DNA of 64,000 nucleotides from Bacillota bacterium (GTDB taxonomy: Bacteria > Bacillota > Limnochordia > Darwinibacteriales > DTU012): assembly GCA_012840925.1 (NCBI GenBank), contig DUVS01000025.1, positions 1-64,000 of the forward strand, in the 5' to 3' direction. The notes beneath the pieces were generated by a model that was given only the letters and a program-made list of their open reading frames with translations, was not told the DNA's origin and ran no database searches. Positions within the stretch are counted from its first letter, which is position 1; the number at the start of each line of letters is the position of its first letter. The position numbers and the translations under genes were made by a program. This document shows, piece by piece, positions 53,561 to 61,860 of this stretch.

Positions 53561-55411
53561 CTAACGAAGCTTGTAGCGCAGCAATCTCATACCATTCAAG
53601 ATTACAACCAGAATGCTGCCTTCATGGACCAACATCCCAATCGACATGTTCATCCAATCGCTGAACAGGACACCTGCCAGCAAGAACAATACGACTCCGA
53701 CAGCAATGGCGATATTCTGCTTCATGTTCCGCACGATCGCTTTGGCCAGCCCCAGTGCATGGGGGAGGCGGCGAAAGTCGGAGTTGATCAGCACCACATC
53801 AGAGGTCTCAATTGCCACATCGGTTCCCCCTCCCATGGCAATCCCAATCTGAGCCAAGGCCAGTGACGGGCTGTCATTGACCCCATCACCGACAAACGCT
53901 ACAATCTCACCCCTTTCCATCAAATCTTTAATATACTGGGATTTGTCTTCTGGAAGCATATTGCCATGCGCTGCCGTCAATCCCAATTGGCTGCTGACAA
54001 CATCAACAGTACCCTGGTTATCTCCGGATAACATAACCAGGTTTTTCACACCTAATCTGCTCAGCTTCTGCAGGTCTTCCTTAACCCCAGGCCGGATCTG
54101 GTCGCGAACCCCCATCAAGATTTTCAGTTCACCATCGACAGCTGTGAGTACCTGGGAGCTGCCATTCTTTTCCAGACGCTTGAGATCCGCCAAGGCTTTT
54201 TCATTAATTCTCACATTTTCCCTTTCCATTAGAGCCTGGTTGCCAACCGCCACGCAATGCCCGTCCACTGAAGCGATGATCCCTTCACCTTTGATCACTT
54301 CCGTATCGGAAACATCGTACAGCTCAACTTCACCTATTGCCTCTAAGACAGCTTTGGCCAACGGATGGTCCGATTCCCTTTCAACACTGCCCAGAAAAGC
54401 TAATGCTTGTTCGCTTTGTCCTCCGTAATACTCTGTTTCAGCAACCGATGGACTGCCCAGAGTCAAAGTCCCTGTTTTGTCGAAAACCATGGTGTCCAGG
54501 CGGCTGAAATCACTGATTACCTCACTGCCTTTTAGCAGGATGCCAAAGCGGGCTCCATTGCCAATCCCAGCAACATGCGATACCGGTACACCAATCACTA
54601 ACGCTCCCGGGCAGCCTAAGACCAGAATGGTTATTGCCAACTCCAGATTTCTGGATATCAACCACACCACAAAACCCATCAGCAGCACTACCGGCGTGTA
54701 GTACTTGGCAAAACGGTCAATGAAACGTTCAGCTGCGGATTTTGAGTCCTGGGCTTCTTCCACCAATTCAATGATCCTGCCAAACGTGGTATCTTCACCA
54801 ACACGGTCGGCCTTTATATAAATGGTTCCGTTGTCCAGAATCGTTCCTGCATAAACATAAGAATCTACTTCTTTGGCAACGGGCAAGGATTCGCCAGTAA
54901 TACTGGCCTCGTTGACGCTTCCTTCTCCAGAAATAACCCGTCCATCCACAGGCACTTTGGCACCTGTCTTTACCAGCAGCACATCGCCGACATCAACCTC
55001 GTCCACACTCACTTCTTTGAACTCACCATCGCCCATTTGCTTAAGTGCTGTTTCCGGAGCCATTTCAACCAACTCCTTAATGGCCGAGCGAGTTTTGATC
55101 AAAGTCCGCTGTTCCAAAAAAGCTCCAAAGAGAAACAGGAAGGTGACTATCGCTGCTTCCTCAAAATTTTGAATTAGAAAAGCACCGGTTACGGCAATTG
55201 TAACCAGGACATCAATGCTGACAACCTTTACTCTCAATGCCTGGTACGCTTGAATTGCAATGGGAAGAACACCTAAGATCGCCGCAATCGCTAATCCCCA
55301 GTGGAACAAAGTTAAATTCTCCAGCATCCATTTGCTTGCAAAAGCAAAAGCAATTAAGGAACCGTTAATCAATACAATCTTGTTTTTGTTACCTAAAATC
55401 CACCGCTGCAT
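53561..55411 (-). CDS. Heavy-metal P-type ATPase with a CPG transmembrane motif
   Basis: A 616-residue P1B-type metal efflux ATPase without an N-terminal metal-binding domain. The phosphorylation site is DKTGTLT (D311), the actuator loop ITGESLPV (~171-178), the nucleotide-domain SDHPLAK contains the HP motif, and GDGVNDSPSLA is present. The transmembrane metal site reads LGCPGALVIGVPVS (CPG at 267-269) rather than the usual CPC. ATG 55411 follows AGAAGGTGA. The promoter region holds an FNR-like box. The metal is uncertain. Confidence 0.9.
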   Translation of the reverse strand: MQRWILGNKNKIVLINGSLIAFAFASKWMLENLTLFHWGLAIAAILGVLPIAIQAYQALRVKVVSIDVLVTIAVTGAFLIQNFEEAAIVTFLFLFGAFLEQRTLIKTRSAIKELVEMAPETALKQMGDGEFKEVSVDEVDVGDVLLVKTGAKVPVDGRVISGEGSVNEASITGESLPVAKEVDSYVYAGTILDNGTIYIKADRVGEDTTFGRIIELVEEAQDSKSAAERFIDRFAKYYTPVVLLMGFVVWLISRNLELAITILVLGCPGALVIGVPVSHVAGIGNGARFGILLKGSEVISDFSRLDTMVFDKTGTLTLGSPSVAETEYYGGQSEQALAFLGSVERESDHPLAKAVLEAIGEVELYDVSDTEVIKGEGIIASVDGHCVAVGNQALMERENVRINEKALADLKRLEKNGSSQVLTAVDGELKILMGVRDQIRPGVKEDLQKLSRLGVKNLVMLSGDNQGTVDVVSSQLGLTAAHGNMLPEDKSQYIKDLMERGEIVAFVGDGVNDSPSLALAQIGIAMGGGTDVAIETSDVVLINSDFRRLPHALGLAKAIVRNMKQNIAIAVGVVLFLLAGVLFSDWMNMSIGMLVHEGSILVVILNGMRLLRYKLR

Positions 55412-55444
55412 GCTATCACCTTCTTTCGTAACCTCATCATCTGT

Positions 55445-55486
55445 AGTCTAACACGCAGAAGGCAAAAAAAAATTGACCTAGATCAA
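55445..55486 (-). promoter_or_regulatory. FNR/CRP-type box and -10 of the P-type ATPase gene
   Basis: TTGACCTAGATCAA (55473-55486) matches the FNR-type consensus TTGAT-N4-ATCAA in nine of ten positions. On the minus strand TAGACT (55450-55445) would be the -10, so the box centre would fall near -41.5 relative to a start at about 55438, the standard class II activator position. The regulator gene is not in the window. Confidence 0.5.
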
Positions 55487-55500
55487 ATTTGCATAAATAG

Positions 55501-55551
55501 GACAGGGGACGGTTCTCTGTCCCATCTGGGGACAGAGAACCGTCCCCTGTC
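55501..55551. repeat. Large perfect palindrome of the GGGACAGGGGACGGTT repeat family
   Basis: Two inverted copies meet head to head: the arm 55501-55523 (GACAGGGGACGGTTCTCTGT and CCC) and its exact complement at 55529-55551, with a 5-base loop. It gives a 23-bp perfect stem. It lies between the GTPase gene end and the ATPase promoter. Confidence 0.88.
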
Positions 55552-55559
55552 GCACCCTG

Positions 55560-58250
55560 TCACCCTTCATCCCGCAGCGATTCGATTTGCGCCCGTGTTT
55601 CGGAATCAACCGAATCACCGAGAAAACTGCGTTTTGGTGCTTCGTTGTTTGCTTCTGCCGCCTGCTGCTTTACATGTTCTAATTCTTTAAAGAGGTCTTC
55701 TGCCGATAATAACACGGACCCGGCGCCTAAGGTAATGAGCTGTTCCAAACTATCGGAAGTGGCCACAGTGATTCGGTATTTTTCCTGATGTTCGTTAGCA
55801 AAACGTTCGATAAACTGATCCGCTGTTTGTGCCTCTTTTGTAAATACAACCTTGATATTATGATAGTCGCTGACACTCTCCTGATGCCCTGGTACCTGGT
55901 AAGCATCGAAGACCACCATCACCAGGCACTTTTTCATCGCCTGATAACTGCACAGTCGATCAAGGAGCTTGGTTCGAGCCGTATCCAAGTTACCTTCCGC
56001 AAGCTTTTGCAGCTCCGGCCAGGCATGGATGATATTGTACCCATCTACCAGCAAATACATCTCTTTCGGCTCACCCTGTCTGCTGTTCTTGAGTTCGGCG
56101 GGCCGGCGCTTCGCGGCAATCTCGTTCTGGGTATCAAGCTTACGCCGGTTCCACGAGTTCCTTTTACCTTTATTGGCAAAGACTGCCTGTTCGAAATAAT
56201 CATGTTCAAAGTCAGCGTCCCATGCATCGAAATCAGCAGTGCTTCTGCCGGGCGTTCGTTCAGGCGAGCGAGCCTGATCCGGTTCATCTTGGCCTGGAGC
56301 TGATCTTGCCTGCAAGTAACTCTCGAGATGCATGTACTCCTTTACCTTGTCCCAGCTTACAGAAAACCCTGCACCCTGAGAACAGAAAATGGATCCGGTG
56401 GGATTATCAACGTCACGTTCTGAGTTATATCCGATGCTGGCAATTACTGCCTCAGCATTGTGGCACGGCCGGTAACCTGCCACAAAGCAGAACAGTGATC
56501 CCTGGCCTCTGGTATAAGCCGCCACTTCCCGGTGATAATTCCGCATCGTCACAACCGGGGCACTACCAACCAGCGTTGTCATTCCACCGTGCGACTCGGC
56601 AATGGTGCAGCTTCCGTGCATATTGCTGATATCAGTCATGGCTCTTCCAACCATCTGCTCCGGCACTTCCAGCTGAAACGAGTAATACGGCTCCAATAAC
56701 ACAGACTCCGCTTCTTTCAAACCTTGCCGTACCGCACGATAAGTTGCTTCGCGGAAATCGCCACCCTGAGTGTGGTTGAGGTGAGCCCGTCCTGACACTA
56801 GGGTGATTTTCAGATCCGTAATTGGGGATCCAGTAAGCACACCGATATGCGTTTTTTCCGCCAGATGGGTCAATACCAGACGCTGCCAGTTTTTGGCAAG
56901 CAATTCCTCAGGACAAATCACTGCAAATTCCAACCCGCTACCCCGCTCCCCCGGTTCCAACAGCAGATGGACCTCGGCGTAATGCCCCAACGGTTCAAAG
57001 TGGCCAACACCTTCCACCGCATTAGCAATGGTTTCTTTATACAAAATCTTACCAGTGTCAAACTGAACGTCAACGCCAAAGCTTTTTTGAATCAGGCTTT
57101 GGATAATCTCCACCTGGACATCGCCCATGATCCGGGCTTGGATTTCTTGCAGCTGTTCATCCCAGACAATGTTCAGCTCAGGGACCTCATCCTCCAAAAG
57201 CCTAAGTTTGGGCAAAAACTGCCTTACATCGTATCCTTCCGGTAGACGAATCTGATATGACAAAACCGGTTCCAGAATCGGTTTACGCACGCCTTTCTCC
57301 ATGCCCAAACCCTCTCCTGGCCTGGTCTGAGTGAGTCCAGTAACGGCACAGACAGACCCCGCTTCAGCTTCACCTACCAGTTCGTACTTCTCACCTGAAT
57401 AGATCCTGATCTGATTAACTTTCTCTTCCCACTCCCCGTTGGTCAGCAGATCCTTTACCTTCAAACTGCCACCTGTGAGCTTCAAATGAGTCAAACGGTT
57501 GCCCTGGTCATCTCGGGAGATCTTAAACACCCTAGCCCCAAACTCGATGGGATACCCAGGCTGAACTGTGTATATGGCAAGCCCTTCTAAGAATTCCTCG
57601 ACTCCCTGTAACTTCAAAGCCGAACCAAAATAGCATGGAAACACTTTCCGCGCTTTGATTGCCTGCCGGATATGATCTAGACCGATCTGTCCTGTGTCGA
57701 GATAGATCTCCAGTAAAGATTCATCGCCCATAGCCAGCTGCTCATCAAAATGCTGAGATAAACCTTCATCAAAAGCTACGCATCCCTCGTCAAACTCCTT
57801 TTTCAACTGTGCCAGGAGTTTTTGGCGATCAGTCCCATCCTGGTCCATTTTATTGATGAAAATATAAGTCGGAATACAATAACGTTCAAGCAACCTCCAA
57901 AGTGTCTTGGAATGCCCCTGAACACCATCGGCGCCGCTGATTACTAAAATCGCGTAATCCAAGACATTAAGGGTCCGTTCCATTTCCGCCGCAAAATCCA
58001 CATGCCCCGGAGTGTCCAACAAAGTGATTTGTGCATCAGCAAACTCGAATATGGCTTGCTTGGAAAAGATCGTGATTTTTCTCAGCTTTTCCAGCTCATG
58101 GGTATCCAAAAAAGCATTTCTGTTATCCACTCTGCCCAGGCTGCGAATCTTGCCGCTTAAGTAGAGCATGCTTTCAGACAATGTAGTCTTGCCTGCATCC
58201 ACATGAGCCAGGATGCCGATAACCAGTTTCTTCATTCTATTCATGAACAA
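55560..58250 (-). CDS. EF-G/TetM-like GTPase fused to a YacP/Rae1-type NYN nuclease domain
   Basis: An 896-residue fusion. Residues ~1-650 form a translational GTPase of the TetM/EF-G ribosomal-protection type: G1 AHVDAGKTTLSE, G3 DTPGHVDF, G4 INKMDQDG, then domains II-V ending with a C-terminal PTGSIFCSQGAGFSVSW-like stretch. A charged linker (about 655-730) leads to a NYN/YacP domain at ~731-870 with acidic residues D736 (LLVDGYN), D782 (VFDAY), D811 (TADQ) and D833 (TSD), the PIN-like metal set of the family. YacP (Rae1) of B. subtilis cuts mRNA in the ribosomal A site. Tetracycline resistance should not be assumed. TTG 58250 has AAAAGGA upstream; ATG 58244 is the alternative. Confidence 0.9.
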   Translation of the reverse strand: MFMNRMKKLVIGILAHVDAGKTTLSESMLYLSGKIRSLGRVDNRNAFLDTHELEKLRKITIFSKQAIFEFADAQITLLDTPGHVDFAAEMERTLNVLDYAILVISGADGVQGHSKTLWRLLERYCIPTYIFINKMDQDGTDRQKLLAQLKKEFDEGCVAFDEGLSQHFDEQLAMGDESLLEIYLDTGQIGLDHIRQAIKARKVFPCYFGSALKLQGVEEFLEGLAIYTVQPGYPIEFGARVFKISRDDQGNRLTHLKLTGGSLKVKDLLTNGEWEEKVNQIRIYSGEKYELVGEAEAGSVCAVTGLTQTRPGEGLGMEKGVRKPILEPVLSYQIRLPEGYDVRQFLPKLRLLEDEVPELNIVWDEQLQEIQARIMGDVQVEIIQSLIQKSFGVDVQFDTGKILYKETIANAVEGVGHFEPLGHYAEVHLLLEPGERGSGLEFAVICPEELLAKNWQRLVLTHLAEKTHIGVLTGSPITDLKITLVSGRAHLNHTQGGDFREATYRAVRQGLKEAESVLLEPYYSFQLEVPEQMVGRAMTDISNMHGSCTIAESHGGMTTLVGSAPVVTMRNYHREVAAYTRGQGSLFCFVAGYRPCHNAEAVIASIGYNSERDVDNPTGSIFCSQGAGFSVSWDKVKEYMHLESYLQARSAPGQDEPDQARSPERTPGRSTADFDAWDADFEHDYFEQAVFANKGKRNSWNRRKLDTQNEIAAKRRPAELKNSRQGEPKEMYLLVDGYNIIHAWPELQKLAEGNLDTARTKLLDRLCSYQAMKKCLVMVVFDAYQVPGHQESVSDYHNIKVVFTKEAQTADQFIERFANEHQEKYRITVATSDSLEQLITLGAGSVLLSAEDLFKELEHVKQQAAEANNEAPKRSFLGDSVDSETRAQIESLRDEG

Positions 58251-58340
58251 CGTCAGTCCTTTTCATTGGTTACCTCATTATTAATGATACCAAGAAGCTG
58301 TTGAGCATGCAATCAAATCACCTCTTGTTCTGACTATCCG

Positions 58341-58369
58341 GTGAGACAGGGGACGGTTCCCTGTCTCAC
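58341..58369. repeat. Single palindromic repeat unit
   Basis: GTGAGACAGGG (58341-58351) and CCCTGTCTCAC (58359-58369) form an 11-bp stem around GACGGTT. This is a sequence variant of the repeat family seen at 55.5, 60.7, 60.8, 61.7 and 61.8 kb. Confidence 0.85.
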
Positions 58370-58403
58370 CTTGTCACATCATTATCAGTGCCGTAACCGG
58401 ACC

Positions 58404-58447
58404 ACAAAAAAACAGCTCTCGTTAGGGGTTCCAATCAAGAGCTGTTA
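58404..58447 (-). terminator. Rho-independent terminator of the six-hairpin glycosidase gene
   Basis: On the minus strand AACAGCTCTTG pairs with CGAGAGCTGTT (one wobble or mismatch), followed by seven T residues (A-run at 58406-58412). Confidence 0.85.
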
Positions 58448-58512
58448 TTGGTTCCTTGCTGCAACAATGAACCGCCATACCCGATAAACGATGGGCTCCT
58501 ATGCCCTGGTTT

Positions 58513-60564
58513 CTACCAGTACCTTTGAATACCTTCCACTGCTACCTGCCAAGAACCGTCTTGTGGGAATCCAGGCGCATGCTGAGGCGGGCATCCATCC
58601 CACCCGGCGGCCATCATCCCGATTGCCAATAAAAGGCCACCGTTGCCAGGTAAGTACAGCGGCAGGTTAGGCCGCTGGTAATTATGGCCGTTGGGCAGCC
58701 ATGTGTTTTTGACTGTATCAACGAAGAAGGCATTAATTGCCAGTTCAGGCTCGCCAACCCTTGCAGCACTCATGGCAACAACTGGAAAATCCCAACCCCA
58801 GGCCCGGTCCCAAGCCCACGTCTTAAAAACTGTTTTGATCGTGTTCCGAACCAATTCATGATCTGCCCGTTCGCCGGGTAACACCCCGCAAGCACAAAGC
58901 ATTGAAGGATGGTCATAACTATACTTGGTGAATGTATCAGGACATTTCTCGTGGGCAAGGTAGACGCCGTTCTGGCTTGGCAGCGGCGCAAGTTTCTTGA
59001 TGACCTCTTCCCAGTGCTCATTTGGCTCCATCCCTAACCGCTTCCGCCATTTTTGAGCGATTTTCAATCCAAAAAGCCAGTATTCCAGTTCATAGGTGGG
59101 ATTCACGGTCTCGGTTGCTCGATGGCATTCCTGGGCTGGTATTACAGGCGGTCCCAGTACGTACCGATCGCCGCCGGCATCGTAATGGGCAAAGCTCGCC
59201 ATAAACTCAGCACTCTCCATGACAATATCCTGGTAACGTACCAAGACCTCAGCGCTTGGTTCCAAGCGGTATAACAATTCAGCATAGGCAATGGGATGAG
59301 GCTGCTGCCAGATCAACAACGGCGCAACCTTTGATGGTGAATCGATACCCTTGGGCCCGACCATCTTTGGCCAGCGCGCTCCCAGGTATCCTTGAAAGAC
59401 TGCATGCTTCTTAGCCCCGGCCATGATATACTCATACCACCACAAACTGTTGGCCAACATCTCTGGCCTGCCCCACAGCGGGAAGTGTGCAGCATGCCAC
59501 CAGTGCATCTCCAGATGGGCCTTGCCATACCAGCTGTTGCAAGTCAAACCGGTTTCCTGGGGCGGCAGCACGCCTGAGCACTGGATGGCAGTTACATATT
59601 GGGATAAGACTACTCTCCGCTCCAGTTCCTTAGCTCTTGAGTCCCGGCTGTGGGCAAGCTCAACGGCCCCACCGCTTTGCCAAAACCTATTCCAGTGCCT
59701 TCTCACGGCCTCCACTGCCTCATGATACTCCGGCAGCGGTTGCCGTTGTTGATTGGGTGAAAACAGGCAAACAAACTCCATCGAGGTTCCCGCTTCCCGG
59801 GTTGTGAAAGTATAGGTATGCTCATCAAGCTTTGCAACCAGCAAATTATGTGTAGATTTGATCGTGCAGTGGTAAACCATGTCATCAAGCATTCGTACCC
59901 ATTTGATTGATCGGCCATCAATTTTGGTTATCATGGTCTTGTGCTTGTCCGGTTGTTTCCAGTCAGCAGCTGACATCTGATGGGAACCATACGGAAAAAC
60001 GACTTTTATCTGGAGCCTGCCTGCCTCAACCAAAGATGATTCAACTGAAACCACAACCAGATCCTGGTCAGGATGACAGGCGGTGGTAACTCTCACCGGT
60101 GTATTTTCTACATCAAACTGGCTGATAATTGTGCCATTCCACAAATCCAAGCTTTGCTGAATATTACTTAAATCGCTCGGCTGAACCCGGTTGCCATCCG
60201 CCAAACTCATTTCCAACCCAATTTGGCCCAGATGAAACCGATGGGGATTGATTCTCAGCCAGTCGTACAGCTCCTCCTGCCCGGTTGGGCTGGTATAGTA
60301 GCCTACTTGACGGCCATAAGTATCATATAGGGTAGGCTTAATCTGCTTGCCTGCGAGGTGATCAGGAGTGGTATAACTGTGCCAGCCCCAATTTGACATC
60401 GTACATAACGGCATTCCCGAGTCATAGATTTCCGGAAACGTCTGCAACCCGGTGGCATCCACCGAAAAAGCAAACTCACCGTTTCCTACAGTTAATGGCG
60501 ATAGGGGATCGAACTCATGGATTTGTGGATTGTGCCTCGTCACTAGTTTTTTACGATCAATCAT
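58513..60564 (-). CDS. Six-hairpin glycosidase-like protein (GH95/GH65-like fold)
   Basis: A 683-residue protein. An N-terminal beta-sandwich (SPLTVGNGEFAFSVDATGLQTFPEIYDSGMPLCTMSNWGWHS) leads into a catalytic alpha/alpha barrel (GLTCNSWYGKAHLEMHWWHAAHFPLWGRPEMLANSLWWYE, ARWPKMVGPKG). The layout resembles clan GH-L and GH95 enzymes, but the exact family is not clear. GKAHLEMHWWHA is a likely active-site stretch with acidic and His residues. No signal peptide. ATG 60564 lies 7 bases after GGGAGG. It stands alone between two repeat-bearing gaps. Confidence 0.75.
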   Translation of the reverse strand: MIDRKKLVTRHNPQIHEFDPLSPLTVGNGEFAFSVDATGLQTFPEIYDSGMPLCTMSNWGWHSYTTPDHLAGKQIKPTLYDTYGRQVGYYTSPTGQEELYDWLRINPHRFHLGQIGLEMSLADGNRVQPSDLSNIQQSLDLWNGTIISQFDVENTPVRVTTACHPDQDLVVVSVESSLVEAGRLQIKVVFPYGSHQMSAADWKQPDKHKTMITKIDGRSIKWVRMLDDMVYHCTIKSTHNLLVAKLDEHTYTFTTREAGTSMEFVCLFSPNQQRQPLPEYHEAVEAVRRHWNRFWQSGGAVELAHSRDSRAKELERRVVLSQYVTAIQCSGVLPPQETGLTCNSWYGKAHLEMHWWHAAHFPLWGRPEMLANSLWWYEYIMAGAKKHAVFQGYLGARWPKMVGPKGIDSPSKVAPLLIWQQPHPIAYAELLYRLEPSAEVLVRYQDIVMESAEFMASFAHYDAGGDRYVLGPPVIPAQECHRATETVNPTYELEYWLFGLKIAQKWRKRLGMEPNEHWEEVIKKLAPLPSQNGVYLAHEKCPDTFTKYSYDHPSMLCACGVLPGERADHELVRNTIKTVFKTWAWDRAWGWDFPVVAMSAARVGEPELAINAFFVDTVKNTWLPNGHNYQRPNLPLYLPGNGGLLLAIGMMAAGWDGCPPQHAPGFPQDGSWQVAVEGIQRYW

Positions 60565-60653
60565 GTAGCTGCCTCCCATTGGAAATGTCTGTTTGTTCTT
60601 TATTATTCACCGCAAACAGCCAAAAGCCTGCAGCCGTGGTGTTGTAGAAGGGT

Positions 60654-60785
60654 TGGGACAGGGGACGGTTCTCTGTCCCATTCCTCTTTATCGCCGGCCT
60701 AACAATCAGCGTATATAGCATATTCTTTACAGCTGTACAAAGACAGTGGGGCAGGGAGTGGGACAGAGAACCGTCCCCCGTCTCA
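60654..60785. repeat. Two inverted copies of the GGGACAGGGGACGGTT repeat
   Basis: TGGGACAGGGGACGGTTCTC with CTGTCCCA (60654-60680) and an inverted, slightly diverged copy (60758-60785, GTGGGACAGAGAACCGTCCC and CCGTCTCA) flank about 77 bases without coding content. The 279-base gap between divergent genes holds little else. Confidence 0.85.
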
Positions 60786-60858
60786 CTTTACAGCAGGATT
60801 CTGGCTAAGACAGAGTGAATAATTGGAAAACTACCGATGACTGGATGGAGGGATCATC

Positions 60859-61707
60859 GTGCGCTTTGTTTGGCACAGCCATATCCAAAGTTTTTTGGAT
60901 AAGACACTTGTGCACCTGGAAAAAGAGGAAGCACTCAACAACCTAATGCTGGGAATAGCCTTAAGACTGAAACAAGATCCAGGCCGTTACCCTGATGTGG
61001 TCATGATTACAGTTCAAGATGGAAACGAGTTAGCCTTAGCTGCCCTCATGACTCCCCCTGAAAAACTGATGGTTTACAGCCCGCGAGGGATTCAAGTCGA
61101 AGCCTTGGAGTACATGATCCAAGGTCTTCTGGCACGGAGCATCAGCATTCCAGGTGTGATAGGCCCGGCTCAGCTGGCTAAACAGTTTGCAGACTTATGG
61201 ATCAAACAGACTGGCAGTAACGCCAAACCGGATATGCATCTGCGTGTTTACGAGTTGAGAAAAGTAAACCTGGAAGTTATTGGTGAAGGCCGACTGCGGG
61301 TAGCTCAAGAAACAGATCTTGAATTTATTGTTGAGTCGATTGTGCAGTTTCAAAGCGACATTGGCGTTAAGGAGCCTGATCTTGAGAGCTGCACGAAAAT
61401 AGCCAAGCGGTATATCGCCAATCGATCATTGTTCTTGTGGGAGCATCAACAAAAAGTTGTCTCCATGGCTGGAGCAGTCAGGCCAACGCTCAGCGGTGTA
61501 GCCGTCAACCTGGTTTACACACCTAAGGAATTGAGGCGCCGCGGCTATGCCACCAGCTGCGTGGCAGCATTAAGCCAGCGGTTGTTGGAATCGGGCCACC
61601 AGTTCTGTACCCTTTTCGCCGATTTAGCCAATCCAATCTCCAACAGCATCTATCAGAAAATAGGCTACAAGCCCATCGGTGATTATGACAGTTATCTATT
61701 TGCCTAA
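60859..61707 (+). CDS. GNAT-family N-acetyltransferase
   Basis: A 282-residue protein. The N-terminal ~140 residues form a divergent domain (LEKEEALNNLMLGIALRLKQ). The C-terminal half is a GNAT fold: AQETDLEFIVESIVQF, then NLVYTPKELRRRGYATSCVAALSQRLLESG with the Q/RxxGxG/A-type acetyl-CoA loop, and LFADLANPISNSIYQKIGYKPIGDY. GTG 60859 has GGAGGG 6 bases upstream. The substrate is unknown. Confidence 0.9.
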   Translation: MRFVWHSHIQSFLDKTLVHLEKEEALNNLMLGIALRLKQDPGRYPDVVMITVQDGNELALAALMTPPEKLMVYSPRGIQVEALEYMIQGLLARSISIPGVIGPAQLAKQFADLWIKQTGSNAKPDMHLRVYELRKVNLEVIGEGRLRVAQETDLEFIVESIVQFQSDIGVKEPDLESCTKIAKRYIANRSLFLWEHQQKVVSMAGAVRPTLSGVAVNLVYTPKELRRRGYATSCVAALSQRLLESGHQFCTLFADLANPISNSIYQKIGYKPIGDYDSYLFA

Positions 61708-61717
61708 GGTGGACAGG

Positions 61718-61850
61718 GTGGACAGGGGACGGTTCCCTGTCTCACTCTCTGTCTCACTCTGTCTCATCACCCTGTCCCCTGCCAAACGATCACTGAGCAC
61801 AAAGTTCCTCGACAAAAAAAAGTGGGACAGGGAACCGTCCCCTGTCCCAC
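61718..61850. repeat. Repeat cluster between the GNAT and potD genes
   Basis: One unit at about 61721-61745 (GACAGGGGACGGTTCCCTGTCT) is followed by degenerate CTCTGTCTCA repeats and CCCTGTCCCCTG. A second, inverted unit lies at 61822-61850 (GTGGGACAGGGAACCGTCCC and CTGTCCCAC). They fill most of the 153-base gap between convergent genes. Confidence 0.85.
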
Positions 61851-61860
61851 CCGTCGCTGC

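Noticed and set aside
55560-58250. Tetracycline resistance gene
   Set aside because: The protein is TetM-like in fold, but the NYN fusion and the lack of any mobile context make a resistance call unsafe.
55501-61850. CRISPR array made of the GGGACAGGGGACGGTT repeats
   Set aside because: Copies are irregularly spaced, in both orientations and separated by whole genes, with no uniform spacers.
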